64,000 nucleotides of DNA. It comes from Hygrocybe punicea. Lineage: Eukaryota > Basidiomycota > Agaricomycetes > Agaricales > Hygrophoraceae. Each line of letters begins with the position of its first letter. The first letter of the stretch is position 1. This document shows positions 31,440-42,475 of the stretch, piece after piece. The notes under the pieces were generated by a model. It ran no database searches, was not told the DNA's origin, and worked only from the letters and a program-made list of their open reading frames with translations. The stretch covers positions 799,590 through 863,589 of the forward strand of contig OY744471.1 in assembly GCA_963556145.1 (NCBI GenBank), read 5' to 3'. The position numbers and the translations under genes were made by a program.

Positions 31440-33086
31440 TGTTACATTTTTCAACTCCGCAACTCTGATTCCAATTCTGGTACCTACCATGACGATTCCG
31501 CTTTGCCACACCTTCCTTTTTTGTTCCCTTTTCCCTTTTGCCTTCTTTTTGACATCATTGTTTATTCTTGTTCTTGTTCCCTTTTCTTCCCTTCTTCTAG
31601 AACAATCCAGACCGACCATGGACATATCCCATGTGACCTTGCTGTACCTGAATAGTCTCCTTGCCAATGGACATCATCGCTATTGTCTTTTCCCTTGCCC
31701 TGACATATTGTTGACTTCATCCCACAACAAACCGATCACAATGGCTGTACTCCCAACACAGCTAATTACCGTAATCATCATTGGCAGCATTGCCATCACT
31801 TTCCTTATCAGTTTTTACCTTGTTATGATCTATCTTTGGCATCGGCACCAAAACCCTTCTGCCATCAATACTTCCGACTTCCACCTCGACAATATCTCAC
31901 CACATAATTGACAATTGCCATTCTTGGATATATGGTTTCCACTTTCATATTCCGTGCCTACCATTATCCTCCCTGATGATCCGACGACATTCCTCACCTG
32001 CTTGTGCACTCTGAACAATTTTTGATCACATGACATTTCACTGTTCCTTCCAATCTGATCATCACCAAAGCACATACCTTCAGACTTCGACCACAGACCA
32101 TATGACTTCCCAATACAGTGAACCAACCCCTATCGTATATTGTTCGCGCGACATCGCTTCATTGCAACACCCAACGTCTTATTCCCACAGCTTGTCACTC
32201 ATGCCATGACTCGAAACCTGGACCCACATTCATTTATCCTTTTCCATCTTAACCTTGATACCTCCCACACTCGTTTACAATAATACCCTTTCTTGGATGA
32301 ATACCGACATCAGGTGGACTGCATTGTTCCACACACAGGACAAGACATCACCCCTTGATACGTCATTGACACAGATATCATCATCCGGTACAGCTTGTGC
32401 TGTTCACATGTCTGACCTCAACTATCCCACCATCCTAGTTGGTTTTCCCTCCATACATTCCTTTGTTTTCCTTTCTACCGACCTTGTCACTATACCCACA
32501 CTACCTCAAGACACTCTCATTACCAATCCCACACTGGACAATACCCATCTTCGACCCGACCATGCAATGCACTTGTCAGACTGCACACTTGCCCATTACA
32601 GCAAGTATAGACCCCAAATTGGCAATTCTGCATGTCACATGATCTGATGACAAATCATCCAAGTCATCTGGACCCCTTCTATCCTCAATGACACCCAGGC
32701 CTCCAGTTGGATCGCGAGAACATTGACATGAGGATGCCTCATGTGTGCCTCATGGTGAACACATGGTGTAGTTGGACATATTGTAGCTTCATGGTTGTCT
32801 TTCTATTTACCTCCCCTCAAGACCAGTCACTATATATACTGTTCTTGTTGTTGGTTCGGACTTTTTCTTCTTTTCCTTTCCTTACGTTTAGTCTGGTTCT
32901 TGGGGCAGACTTATCTTGTTTTGGGTAACCCCCACGGCTCGCAATGACACTAGACCTTGACCCCCTCTTCTTAGCAGTGTTGTCTTAGCTATAAGCAACA
33001 ATGAAAACTGCTGATCTCTCCTCTGGAAACCGCCTCCTAGATAAGTTGATTGTTGCCGGAGCCTGCTGCAGAAGCAATCCATAACA
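31440..33086 (+). mobile_element. Solo LTR, copy 1 (1647 bp)
   Basis: Starts TGTTAC, ends ATAACA (GTAACA in copy 2), and is flanked by AATAC at 31435-31439 and 33087-33091. Homologous over its whole length to 60294-61951. A TATATATA box lies at 32830-32837 near the 3' part, followed by a pyrimidine tract and a short downstream segment, as expected for U3-R-U5. No internal retrotransposon sequence adjoins it. It contains the 56-codon frame at 31741-31911. Confidence 0.85.
31741..31911 (+). CDS. 56-aa single-pass membrane peptide inside the solo LTR (copy 1)
   Basis: Begins MAVLPTQLITVIIIGSIAIT, with a strongly hydrophobic stretch of about 25 residues ending at YLWHRH, then a polar tail ending DNISPHN. 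The frame is intact here and in the second LTR copy (60614-60784). Counting codons by eye, the copies differ at 8 synonymous and 8 non-synonymous codons, with the hydrophobic core and YLWHRH conserved. This suggests, but does not prove, selection on a peptide. No known family recognised. Confidence 0.45.
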   Translation: MAVLPTQLITVIIIGSIAITFLISFYLVMIYLWHRHQNPSAINTSDFHLDNISPHN

Positions 33087-33240
33087 AATACCTTTGGCCC
33101 AACAGTCTGAGACTGGTAACAATAGTCCTACTGAAATTTGGCCCAATGGTTTCAGATGGGTAACAATACCCAGAAGCACTTCAGCCCAATGGTCTGACAT
33201 GGGTAACAATATTCTGGCTCAAACCTCAGCCCATTCATCT
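33087..33240 (+). repeat. Tandem array of ~43-bp units, right part
   Basis: Continues 31075-31439: GGTAACAATA...GGCCCAATGGT.TCAGATGGGTAACAATACCC. Split from the left part by the solo LTR. Confidence 0.75.
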
Positions 33241-33299
33241 AACACCATAACTCTGGCATTCCTGAGTTGCCCTGTCAAGTACCTAACAATAATATTTTC

Positions 33300-34600
33300 T
33301 CAGCCCAGATCAGCTGGCCCATCTCAAATGTAACATTATCAACCTTGGTTGGCCAGTCTGGCATGGGATAAGTCATGTCATGGGCTGTACACTCGACTAC
33401 CATTGCTCTTCCAGCATGGCTACATGGCTGTGAACTGAAGTGCCAACTCATCCTGCGTGATGTTGTCATGCGATGGAACTCAACATATGATATGTTATCC
33501 TTTGCGATGCAATACAGGAAGCCAATTGACAGCATTACAGCTGACAAAGGAGTGAAGTTGCACAAGTATGGACTGGATGAGGATGATTGGCAGATTATAG
33601 ATGATCTAGTCGTGCTTCTAGAGGTAAGTTGTACGCAATGAATTTACTCGATATTGATTCTGTGACAGCAATACAAGAAAGCCACTATGTTTTTCTCTCA
33701 TAATACAGCAAGCTTAGTGGTGGTTATCCTGGCAATGGACAAACTCACTGTCAACCTTAATTGCCAAATAAGGGAACCATACCACCCCTCCATTCAAGCA
33801 GCAATGAAACTTGCAGTGAAGAAATTGAACCAATACTACTCCATGATGGATGAATTGGTGGCATACAGGATTGCTATGGGTAAGTGCCCATTTATACAGG
33901 TATATCTTTGCTCATGCCCAATCTAAGTTCTGCATCCCAGACTCAAATTCAAGTACTTCCAAATCCACATTGGGAAGAGGAGTGGGTGGATGTTGCAGAG
34001 AACCTTGTTCAGGAGGAGTATATGGATAAATATAAGCAGCAAATGGAAGTTATTGATGACATCACTACCACCATTGTTGAGATGGTGAAGGTGAGCCTAC
34101 CCCATTTACTAATGTTGTGTCTGACATCTTGCAAAGGAGAGATTTGATAGCAGATTCAGTGACTTTGCGAACATTTCCATCTGCAAGAACTTGGTGGAGA
34201 TTGATGAACTTGACAACTATCTTGGTTCCCCAGTTGAACATGTTGTTGACCCCCTCAAATGGTGGTTCAACAACCAGAAGATGTTTCCAAATCTTTCTCA
34301 CATGGCGATGGATTACTTGAGTAGTCCAGGTGGGTGGTACTCAACTTGGGTATTTGGATGAATCTCATGCTGTGCTTTGCAGCAACATCTACAGAGGTTG
34401 AACATGTATTCTCCAAGGGTCAACAACTTCTCCATTTCACATGTAACTACCTGTTGGCTGCCTCTATCTGGGCTTTCCTGTGTCTTGGGTCATGGAGTTC
34501 CAATGACATAGTTGTCACAGAGGATCTACTGTCAGTTGTCAAGTCTGCAAAGCATAAAAGGGAGCCCAGCATGAACTCAATCAAGAGCAAGGAGTAGAGG
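33300..34600 (+). pseudogene. hAT transposase C-terminal remnant
   Basis: Plus-strand fragments in family order: RDVVMRWNSTYDMLSFAMQY (~33460), AMDKLTVNLNCQIREPYHPS (~33730), AAMKLAVKKLNQYYSMMDE, then NLVEIDELDNYLGSPVEHVV and DPLKWWFNNQKMFPNLSHMA (~34240), and after a short intron ATSTEVEHVFSKGQQLLHFT (~34385), which is the dimerisation region. Frames change several times and part is missing, so it is dead. It is a different hAT lineage from the one at 18.5-22.1 kb, which lacks this end. Confidence 0.75.
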
Positions 34601-35589
34601 AAATTTTTTGGTTTTGTTTATATTGTATCGTATGCATCCCCACATATGAAATAAAACCCGCGGTTCCTCAGGGAACCATGGGTATTGTGATACCCTTAAA
34701 TGATATAGGTGTGGTGAGTAACCATACCCGTTGAGGTTACGGTGAGTGGGGGTAAGGGTATGGTGTTCAAAAAAGTCACCTGCAGGTCACCCGTGACCTT
34801 CCCTAATTGTTATTTACAGTGTCTGCCAGCTTCTTGTGCAGCACCAGTGAGACTGGGGGCTATTTTCCATGTCTACCAGCATCCTGTGCAACACCATTGG
34901 TATTATGTTGGTGTCATATGATCTTATGGTGTGTAGAACAGTGTTTTGTCTTTCTAGGGACTGACTTTGGGTAACATGACCACAACTTGACACAACATGT
35001 CCTGCATTGTTGCTAAGTGTTGATTGTCTCTCTTTTGTAAGCTGAAGTGATATGTTAATTAATATGATTCTTTTGCTTTGTCTGAAGTTACCATAGAGGC
35101 AGACCAATGGGCCCCTATTGGTCTGTGGCTGGGCAGCTTCCTTTAGGATAAGGAGGATAGAGGAGAAGTGGGCCAGCTGGCAGTTGTTCTATTCGTTTAA
35201 CAGTAGTTTAAGTAAATTTTGCCTTTGAAAACATATGGTCCTGTGCATTGCTTAGTCAGCATTGCATAAGACATGGTGAGTTGCAAGCTTACTACATGCT
35301 ATGGACAGAGCTGTAATTCTTTGTTGATGTGGACACAAATGGAGGACAAGCAGTGTAATGAGCAACATGAGGTTGCAAAATGGGTTTATAACTGGCTCAA
35401 TATTTCAGCGCATTTGTGGATATTATTGTAGGCTTGTAGCTGGCAGAATAAAGTAAGCAGAATGAATTATCATGCTCTTGAGGGTTGATTCATCTTCAAA
35501 TTAAGCTCTGGAGAAGTGAAGTGTGTTCAGTTGGCTGGTTGGGGAAGTGAGGAATGTGGAACATGTTTGAAACAAGTCAGAGATAGTGG
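34601..35589. other. Non-coding stretch
   Basis: Contains a small hairpin (GGTTCC TCAG GGAACC, ~34663-34678), G/T-rich GGGTAAGGGTATGG motifs near 34750 resembling the MITE interior, and otherwise unique A/T-rich sequence. No gene seen. Confidence 0.5.
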
Positions 35590-36070
35590 GAATTAAATAT
35601 CCTACCCCATGTCAGCTCATAGAATTCTATTGGGTAATAAATATCCCACCTCATGTTGGCCCATCCAATTCTAGTGGGTAGATATCCTATCCTGGCTATC
35701 CATCTAGGCCCATTCAATACTAGTGGCAAATAAATATCCTACCCCATTTTGGCCCATCCGATGCCAGTGGGAAATAAATATCCTATCCATTTTGGCCCAT
35801 TCACTGCTAGTGGCAAATAAATATCCCACCCTATGTCAGCCCATCCAATGCTAGTGTGAAATAAATATCTACCCAATCTCAGCCCATCCCATGCTTGTGG
35901 CAACAAATATCCCATCCATTTCAGCCCATCCCATGCAGTTGGGAAATCATTATCTAAAACTTTATGGGCCCATTCAATGTTGAGGGAAAAAATATCTTGG
36001 CTCATCTTGGCCCATCCAACAGGTCTGGATATTATCTCAGCCCATCTCAGCCCATCCACTGGGATCAGAA
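35590..36070 (+). repeat. Tandem array of ~46-bp units
   Basis: About ten degenerate units of GGCCCATCC.ATGCTAGTGG.AAATAAATATCC.ACCC. Minus-strand open frames here (GWAK/GLRW repeats) are repeat artefacts. Confidence 0.8.
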
Positions 36071-36094
36071 CCATACCCCATCAGTTCCTATGCA

Positions 36095-36515
36095 GTGGTT
36101 TACCTGCAACGTATAATTGATTTGATTTGGTATTTTTATTATAAGGTGAATTCCTGGAAAAGTGCTGATGTTTTGACATGGGTGAGTAGATATATGATAT
36201 GCCTGCTTGGTTGCACATAAGGGGTCTAAAAAATATGCCTGCAACAATATCCAATTCTCCATTTACAAGCCAGGGGTACAAAATACCCCTCAAACTGATT
36301 TGGTCCAAGGTTTTGGGGGTATTTTGTACCCCTGGCTTGTAAATGGAGAATTGGATATTGTTGCAAGCATATTTTTCAGACCCCTGATGTTGCAACCAAG
36401 TAGGCATATCATATATCTACTCACCCATGTCAAAACATCAGCACTTTTCAAGGAATCCACCTTATAATAAAAATACCAAATCAAATCAATTATACATTGT
36501 GGGTAAACCCCTCCA
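36095..36515. repeat. Foldback element, ~195-bp arms
   Basis: Left arm from GGTTTACCTGCAACGTATAA to about 36290, right arm ~36313-36515 as its reverse complement (~90%), loop of about 20 bp around TTTGGTCCAAGG. Similar sequence CCCATCAGTTCC flanks both sides (36067-36080 and 36520-36533), possibly a duplicated target. MITE or snap-back DNA. Confidence 0.8.
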
Positions 36516-36559
36516 TATGCCCATCAGTTCCCCCACTGTTATTGGGCAAGATCCACTGA

Positions 36560-36800
36560 AAGGGCTCTGTGGACTATTGAGCTCAAGGACAAACCATCCC
36601 ATATGTGCTTGTGGACATAAAGTTCCTACCAGCACCAGGGACTTTAAGTTTATTCAACTTATATGTGGCACTGTCAAGAAGTGCAGGATGGGAAAACATC
36701 TGGTTACTGCAAGATTTTGCAGACACAAATTTTTTGCATGCACATGATCCTGAACTCATTGCAGAGGATGAGAGACTGGAAGGACATGATGAAGAGCCCA
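36560..36800 (+). pseudogene. Fragment of a PIF1-type helicase C-terminus
   Basis: VDIKFLPAPGTLSLFNLYVA, LSRSAGW, IWLLQDFADTNFLHAHDPEL and AEDERLE resemble the last conserved motif and tail of Helitron/PIF1-like helicases, in which FNxYVALSRS is motif VI. Upstream motifs are absent. Probably a leftover of a Helitron-related gene. Confidence 0.6.
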
Positions 36801-37374
36801 AGGGACAGAGAGCATATGACAACTTGGAGTGTCTCCAAGTGATTAAGTTGTTTGTTGGTTTGTACTTAGCAAATGGATCTGAGTTGACAACAGGGTATTG
36901 ATTTTAAAGCTGGGTCATCAATGTACACAGTGATTGTGGAGGGGTGAGTTGTTGTGTCTCCTAGTGAATCTATTGTTTGTTGTTTTGTAGTTAGCAAATG
37001 GATCTGCATCAGCAACAGACTTTTATCTTAAACCCCCTCATCAATGTAAATCATGCAGGCATTGCTATTGTTGTTGAGAACACCACAGTTCATCAACATT
37101 CATCCATGGACCATGGCCAGAGAAATGGGATAAAGTCCGGTGTTGATGATCATTTACAATATCCATGCCTGATGCACTTCTTTTGGAGGGGGTCAGCAAC
37201 CTTGCAAGCAAGGTAACTTAAGGCACAATTTACAGTCCTTTTGAAACAGAAGCAATTTCATTTTGTATTAATGAAGAAGAAATGGATGACTTTTCAAATC
37301 TTGATTTATTGTCACAGAATGGCAATAATGCTGTAATGTTCAATTTTGATATTGGTTCTCATTTGCAGGGTGTG
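36801..37374. other. Non-coding stretch with a ~55-bp direct duplication
   Basis: TTAGCAAATGGATCTG...CAACAG with preceding TTTGTTTGTTGGTTTGTA occurs at ~36848-36895 and again at ~36970-37020. No gene recognised. Confidence 0.5.
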
Positions 37375-37720
37375 TAGTAGCATACTATGTGTTGAATTTA
37401 TTAGAAAAGTATACTAAATGTTGTTATCATATTGTTGCTCACAGTATTCAAAGAGTATTCAAAATGATAATTCAATATTTTGAAACAAAGTACATTGCCA
37501 GTATTGGATGGCAATTTTACAGTACTAATTCAATAATTTCAGTAAATGTCTTCTTATTGCGGCAGTACTCTAAAAGTTTCATTTGATACTGGTAATGTCC
37601 TTTGTCACAAAATATTGAATCATAATTTTGAATACTCTTGGAATACTGTGTGCAACAATATGATAACAATACTTGTCCAATAAATTCAACATACTTCTTT
37701 ACACAGTATGCTACCATGCA
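37375..37720. repeat. Foldback element, ~130-bp arms
   Basis: TAGCATACTATGTG... (37378-37510) pairs with its inverse at about 37590-37715 (...CACAGTATGCTA). Both arms contain TTGTTATCATATTGTTGC and AATTCAATATTTTG. A/T-rich, MITE-like. Confidence 0.75.
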
Positions 37721-38698
37721 TCCTGCCAAGAAGGGACAAGTAACATGTCATGCAAACCAATGGCCCACACCCCACTAGTCCATAATCCACCAACAATTGA
37801 TGAAAGAGACCATCAGAAGATGAGCATGCTCATAGGATGGCTGTCACGACTAGCGGTCGTGTGATGGATTGGTGTATCAAATAGTTGCGTGATGTCGGCG
37901 GTGGTGAGGGTTTTATGTTCAAGGGTCTGTCTTTACGAGAGAGTGGTTATATGTTTGTGGAGGTAGGGTCTCAGGGATAAGGTTCTGGCGGTGGAGATTG
38001 GTGAAGTTTGTTACGTCTAGTACAACTGCTAGGAGAAATACAAGAGGTCAAAGTTAGGGATCTATGTGCTCTTCACCCGACATCTTTTATACTCTTCGCC
38101 CCCTCCCGCAGCCTCTATAGATCGTATGAGCGTCGACTCGCTCTTAGTCACTCTGTGAGTGGATGCGTCAGCTCTACTGCGGTGCCCCGCATCCGTCATC
38201 GCCGGAACTGCGATGTCGGCATGATCCACAGTTGCGTAGTCCCGGCTTGACGCGTCATAAGCGGATTCATAATGGGACGTGTCACCTCAGCGGTCTGATT
38301 CGTTGTTGCTGCTGCTGCCGTGTGACGTGTCGTTGTTGTGGATCGTGGGAGGTCAGAACACCTCAAATGTCGATAGGGGGATCTCAGGGTCGATCACCCC
38401 GTGGATCCGTCGTACTCCTCGGATTATTGTTGCGAGGAGGAATGCGTATACAATAACGATAGCGATAACAGCGGCAGCGATTGATGGTGTCATGATTCGG
38501 TCTTCTTGACAGTCGTGGGTGGTGATGGTGAGAGTGGGGCATCTATTGTCCTTGTGTGAGTAATTGGAAGAGTGGTGTCGTCTGATGGAAAGTGGAGTTT
38601 GAACGCCTGGTCACGTGCGGGTCTTGCTGGCAGCTGCCGGCAAGTCGTTCTTGGTGATAGGGTCTTCTTGGGTGTGTATAAAGCCTGGTGGTTTCTGC
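37721..38698. other. Non-coding; upstream region of the CCHC gene
   Basis: Around 37841 the palindrome ACGACTAGCGGTCGT preceded by TGTC could be an LTR start, but I found no matching end. TATAAA at 38678-38683 lies shortly before the first ATG of the next gene. Confidence 0.35.
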
Positions 38699-39321
38699 AT
38701 GCTTGTCCTGCAGATATGCGATGTGTCTCCACCCTTATCACCAAGTCACTTTCTTCAAGGCTTCTTCGCTCTTCTCTCCAACCTCAGTTATCAAGGTTAA
38801 TTGTTATACGTTCCACCACCTTATACAACTCTCAGCTTCTGATCGGGATCTCTATTGGGCTTTGGGTCGGTGTTTCGTCTGCAGGAAGGCGAGGCATCGC
38901 ACGGAGTGTTGCCCGCTGGTTAAGGTACACAAGGTCCTTTTGTGCCAGTTACTGGCCGACCCGTACCGTGAGTGCTTTGGTTGGTGGAACGTCTGGGGTC
39001 TTCTGACTGAGTCTTATTCTAGAATTGGATGATGCGTGGAGGTCGGAGGAGTCGTCCCCCGAGATACCACCACTAGTTACAGTGAGCTGGGGCTCATCAT
39101 CTGAGGACCTGGGGGGTCCTTCTCCGGAGCCGGTTGGAGACTTGACTTATCGTGAGTCTGGTTTCCCACTGCCATTCGGGGTAGCATCGAGGTTTATGGT
39201 CATTTGTTGCACAGCGATTGAAAGGTCTTTGGAAAGGGAGGTTGAGCGGTTCCTGGATGACATGCGTGTCCAGTTACAAGAGTCGGGATCATCGGTCTCA
39301 GATGCGATTACTGTAGAATAG
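38699..39321 (+). CDS. Small CCHC zinc-knuckle protein (gag-like or orphan)
   Basis: Three exons fit together: 38699-38795, 38836-38967, 39023-39321, with GT-AG introns of 40 and 55 nt. Protein starts MLVLQICDVSPPLSPSHFLQ; exon 2 carries CFVCRKARHRTECC, a C-X2-C-X4-H-X4-C knuckle as in retrotransposon Gag and some RNA-binding proteins; exon 3 gives a Ser/Pro/Glu-rich linker and a C-terminal helix (AIERSLEREVERFLDDMRVQ). The ATG lies only ~16 bp after TATAAA (38678-38683), so translation may instead start at a later ATG (38715). No protease or reverse transcriptase follows. It could be a domesticated or orphan gag-like gene. Confidence 0.45.
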
Positions 39322-40419
39322 TGTAATCGCATTGTTTGTACTTGTATCTGGTCTGGTGCCCCTTCTAGGGGTTTTGTGAATGTAATGTCTCCCCTGCTCT
39401 GCAGGGTGTGTGAGTCGTAAGGGTTTGTCTGACAATCTGTCAAAGATCGTCATGAAAATAAGTGGTATTTGGAAAAAGGCATGGGGGTGACGTATTTTCA
39501 TGACAATGGCAGGAGAAGAACATGGTTTATTATCTATGAAACGTAATTTGACACTGAAAAAAAAATAACTGACAAACAAAGCAGGTATGGATTGGAATCA
39601 TATGTTTGGTACTGTGTGATTAGGAGGGAGTAAAAATCATGGGGAGGAGACAGACGGGACAACAAGGTGTTGGACTTGCTGTCTATCTCAACACTGAAGG
39701 CAAGAACAAATTTGCAAGTTCATCAGCTGATCCAACTCTCTGGTCTATCACTGTCACCCATAATTTGGGATGATGCAAATAACATGCAATAATTTCTCAA
39801 AAGGATTGAATAGGAAATCTAAAAGGAAGGGGATAATGGGGGGTCAGTGGTGTGGGAGGATCAGTTATGGTCGCGTTTTTTTGTGTATTTCGCGTATGCT
39901 CACGTTTTGTCGCTTAGCCTCGCGTGCGCAGCCACGTTATGCCGCGTGGGGCAACCCTAATGCTACGTTTGGTTATAAAATTTATTGCAATTGAGTGACA
40001 TAAGGGGGTGTACTTTTGGTACGCGAAATAGTGGACATGGTTGCGCACGCCTCGTGTGAGTTTGGTCACACCACGACCAAACATGACCAAATTCCTTTCA
40101 TGTGGGGGAGAATAGAAGCAATAATTGGTGTTGACCTTGCACATTTGCTTTGAAAATTAAATTGGAAACTGCAAACACATTCTCCCCCCACAATTTGAGC
40201 TATTGGTTGCATTAAAATTGGCATTAAAAAATGTGAGCATTGCAATGAAATGGTGCAACTATGAATTTGGCTTGCTCACAAATTGGGCCATTCAGGAATC
40301 CTAACAATCACCCCCTTTATGAAGAAGTGGATGGGATTGAATATATAAATGTTATGTGGGTGTTGGGTTCACCTGGATGCAAAACTGGAATGCTGATATT
40401 TAAGCCAGTTTATCACAGC
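39322..40419. other. Non-coding stretch
   Basis: Nothing recognisable. It probably contains the Helitron's 5' end (a TC dinucleotide after A), which I could not locate. Confidence 0.4.
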
Positions 40420-40496
40420 ATCATGCTGATCCTCAGCAAACTCCTGAAAGGGACCGTCAGGGTGAAAGAGAGCGTGAAAGGCTGCAAAGACTGCAG

Positions 40497-41375
40497 ATGA
40501 CATCTCCTTCCATTTGTCGACAAAGAACATATGACCGTCAGCCTCCAATCATTCAGCCAAACTTTGGCATGCCATCCTCAGTCCCTGTTGACCCACAACA
40601 ACCGACTTCATCAAGTCGTCATTGGCCAGTTCCAGTGGATGTTTATCCTGGCTTGCCAAGACATCAGATTGCACATCATGATAGACGAGTGGCCTATTAT
40701 CAGCAGCAGGCTTCAGGAAGAGAGGTTCCACCCGTGTCATCTAATGTGCCACCTCCAAGAAACTGGGAGGAGGAGTTGCAACAGGGATTTGAGCGGACGC
40801 ATGCTGAACAGGTCAGACAACGTGGACAAACAAATCAGCAGCAACCTGGGAGGCCTGCAGAGTTTAATGCTGCACCTCAGCCACCTAGGACAAGTCGCTA
40901 CGAGGAACTGAAGGCCAGACATGCAAGGAAAAAGTCTGGACATCAGGACCAGTTTGTTGTCGACGACCAATGGCAACACCAATTCAATGCGGAGTACCAA
41001 CGGTTGGCAGAACAGGATCTTCTTGCCAACCAGGCTGAAGAACAACGATTGCACCAACTGCGTCAGCAGGAGGAGCAAAGTCTTCGGGAACGCCAACATC
41101 AGGCCATTCTTCGAGAAGAAGAACGTTGGCGGCAGAAGAACCTGGATGATGCCAAATGAAAACATCTTGCAAAACAGTTGGAAGCAGAACGACTGGCTGA
41201 ACTGCATCAAGAGCAGCAGAGGTCACATCTTGCCAGAGAGACATGTTTGGCAAGACATTTGGAGGAAGAACGTTCATTCCAACAACAACGAGAGGAGCAG
41301 GAGAGGATGAGACTGCTTGAAGTCCGGTCACGTCTGCAACATCAAGAGGAGCGGCGAAGGCTGAGAATGCTTGAA
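40497..41375 (+). pseudogene. Helitron Rep-helicase gene, N-terminal part
   Basis: ATG 40497; the frame is also open ~70 nt further upstream, so an earlier exon is possible. Pro/Gln-rich start, then a long Gln/Glu/Arg-rich coiled coil (RQQEEQSLRERQHQAILREE, EEQERMRLLEVRSRLQHQEE). An in-frame TGA at 41157-41159 (AAA TGA AAA; CGA would give Arg) interrupts the otherwise continuous frame. The frame reaches CTT GAA at 41375, where a 1.83-kb insertion begins, and resumes at 43210 with GAG CAT TCA. Confidence 0.75.
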
Positions 41376-41739
41376 CATCAGGAAAAACACTTTGGCTCTC
41401 ACAGTATCCTGGGAATGTTTCATTTTCCCAGGGTGTCACAGGAGTGTCTGAGAGTGTCTGAGAGTGCTGCAGACTACCTCAGAGTCCCATAGAGTCCCAT
41501 AGAGTTTACATGTTAGAGAATACGTTCTGAACACTGTACCCACAGTACTAGTGTTGCCGAAGTTCAATTTGGTCCGGTTCTGACCCTTTTTGGTGGAACC
41601 ACGAACTGCACTTCGGGTCCGGTTTGGCGCAGGGCCAAACCCAGACCCAGACGGCATCGAACCGTCTCTCCGCGTTCGGTCTGGGTTCAGGTCTGAACCC
41701 AGGACCGAGGTGGGCTCACCCCCTCATAGCTCTGTTCTC

Positions 41740-41789
41740 CTCGCGAATGGCAGGCACGTATCAATTGATACGGCGCTGCACTTCGCGAG
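41740..41789. repeat. 50-bp near-palindrome (copy 2)
   Basis: CTCGCGAA (3 nt) CAG (3 nt) CGTATCAA, then the exact mirror TTGATACG (3 nt) CTG (3 nt) TTCGCGAG. The spacer triplets are unpaired, all other positions pair. Confidence 0.9.
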
Positions 41790-41814
41790 GTAGTTGGGCT
41801 GTGGGGGAGCCATC

Positions 41815-42290
41815 CAGCGCTGCTGCTGCTGCCGTTGCCGTTGCCACTGTCGCCGTTGCTGCCGCTGCCGGTGCTGCCGGTGCTGCTGCCGCTGCCGTGG
41901 CCGTTGCTGCCATGGCCATTGCTGCTGCAACTGCTGCTGCTGCCGCTGCCGCCATCACTGCCACTGCTGCTGCCGCCGCTGCTGCTGCTGCTGCTGCTGC
42001 TGCCGCTGCTGCTGCCGGCGCTGCTGCTGGCCGTTGCCGTTGCCGTTGCTGCCGCTGGTGGTGGTGGTGGTGGTGATGTTGCAGCTGTCCACGGCATGGG
42101 TGGTGTTGCTGCCACGGCTGCTGCTGGCATTGCTGCTGCTGCCGGTGTTGCTGCTGTTGCCGGTGTTGCTGCTGTTGCTGGTGTTGCTGCTGTTGCCGGT
42201 GTGCTATTTCCGGCGCTGCTGCTGCTGGCGCTGCTGCTGGCCCATGTCCGTTGGCATTGGGTTGGTGTTGGATTGCATTGGCGTTGGCGT
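41815..42290 (-). repeat. Trinucleotide arrays in copy 2
   Basis: GCTGCTGCC/GTTGCTGCT triplets, differing in order and length from copy 1, encoding poly-Ala, poly-Gln or poly-Leu depending on frame. Confidence 0.85.
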
Positions 42291-42475
42291 GGGCTCGCGA
42301 TGTGGTCGCAGTTGAGTTTCCTGTAACAGATAGTAAAGTTAAGATAAATGATGAGACTTACCACAGTGTGTCCATGAACGCGACACGATGTCGCGTTCAT
42401 TGGCCTTGCGTTGTTGTTGTTGGTGAAGAAACCTCGAAGTCGTGTAATGATCACATGATACGCGATTTCAGACAT

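Larger units (their letters stand above)
41549..42475 (-). mobile_element. Non-autonomous hAT-like element, copy 2 (truncated)
   Basis: Inverted relative to 26768-28136. It begins TAGTGTTGCCGAAGTTCAA and shares the GTTCGG-rich end, the 50-bp near-palindrome, the trinucleotide arrays, the TTACAG intron end and the GCGACA...TGTCGCGTTCAT exon. Similarity stops after TCACATGATAC (~42462), so the opposite terminal repeat is missing. The preceding CACAGTAC would be the duplication but has no partner. Confidence 0.8.

Noticed and set aside
33100..33230. CRISPR-like regularly spaced repeats
   Set aside because: Units are head-to-tail minisatellites with diverging copies and no unique spacers, in a eukaryotic genome.
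35739..36074. Minus-strand frame of 111 codons
   Set aside because: It lies wholly in the 46-bp minisatellite, and the peptide repeats mirror the DNA repeats.
37841..39600. LTR retrotransposon starting TGTCACGACTAGCGGTCGT
   Set aside because: The start looks LTR-like, but I found no matching TG...CA end, second LTR, primer-binding site or pol.
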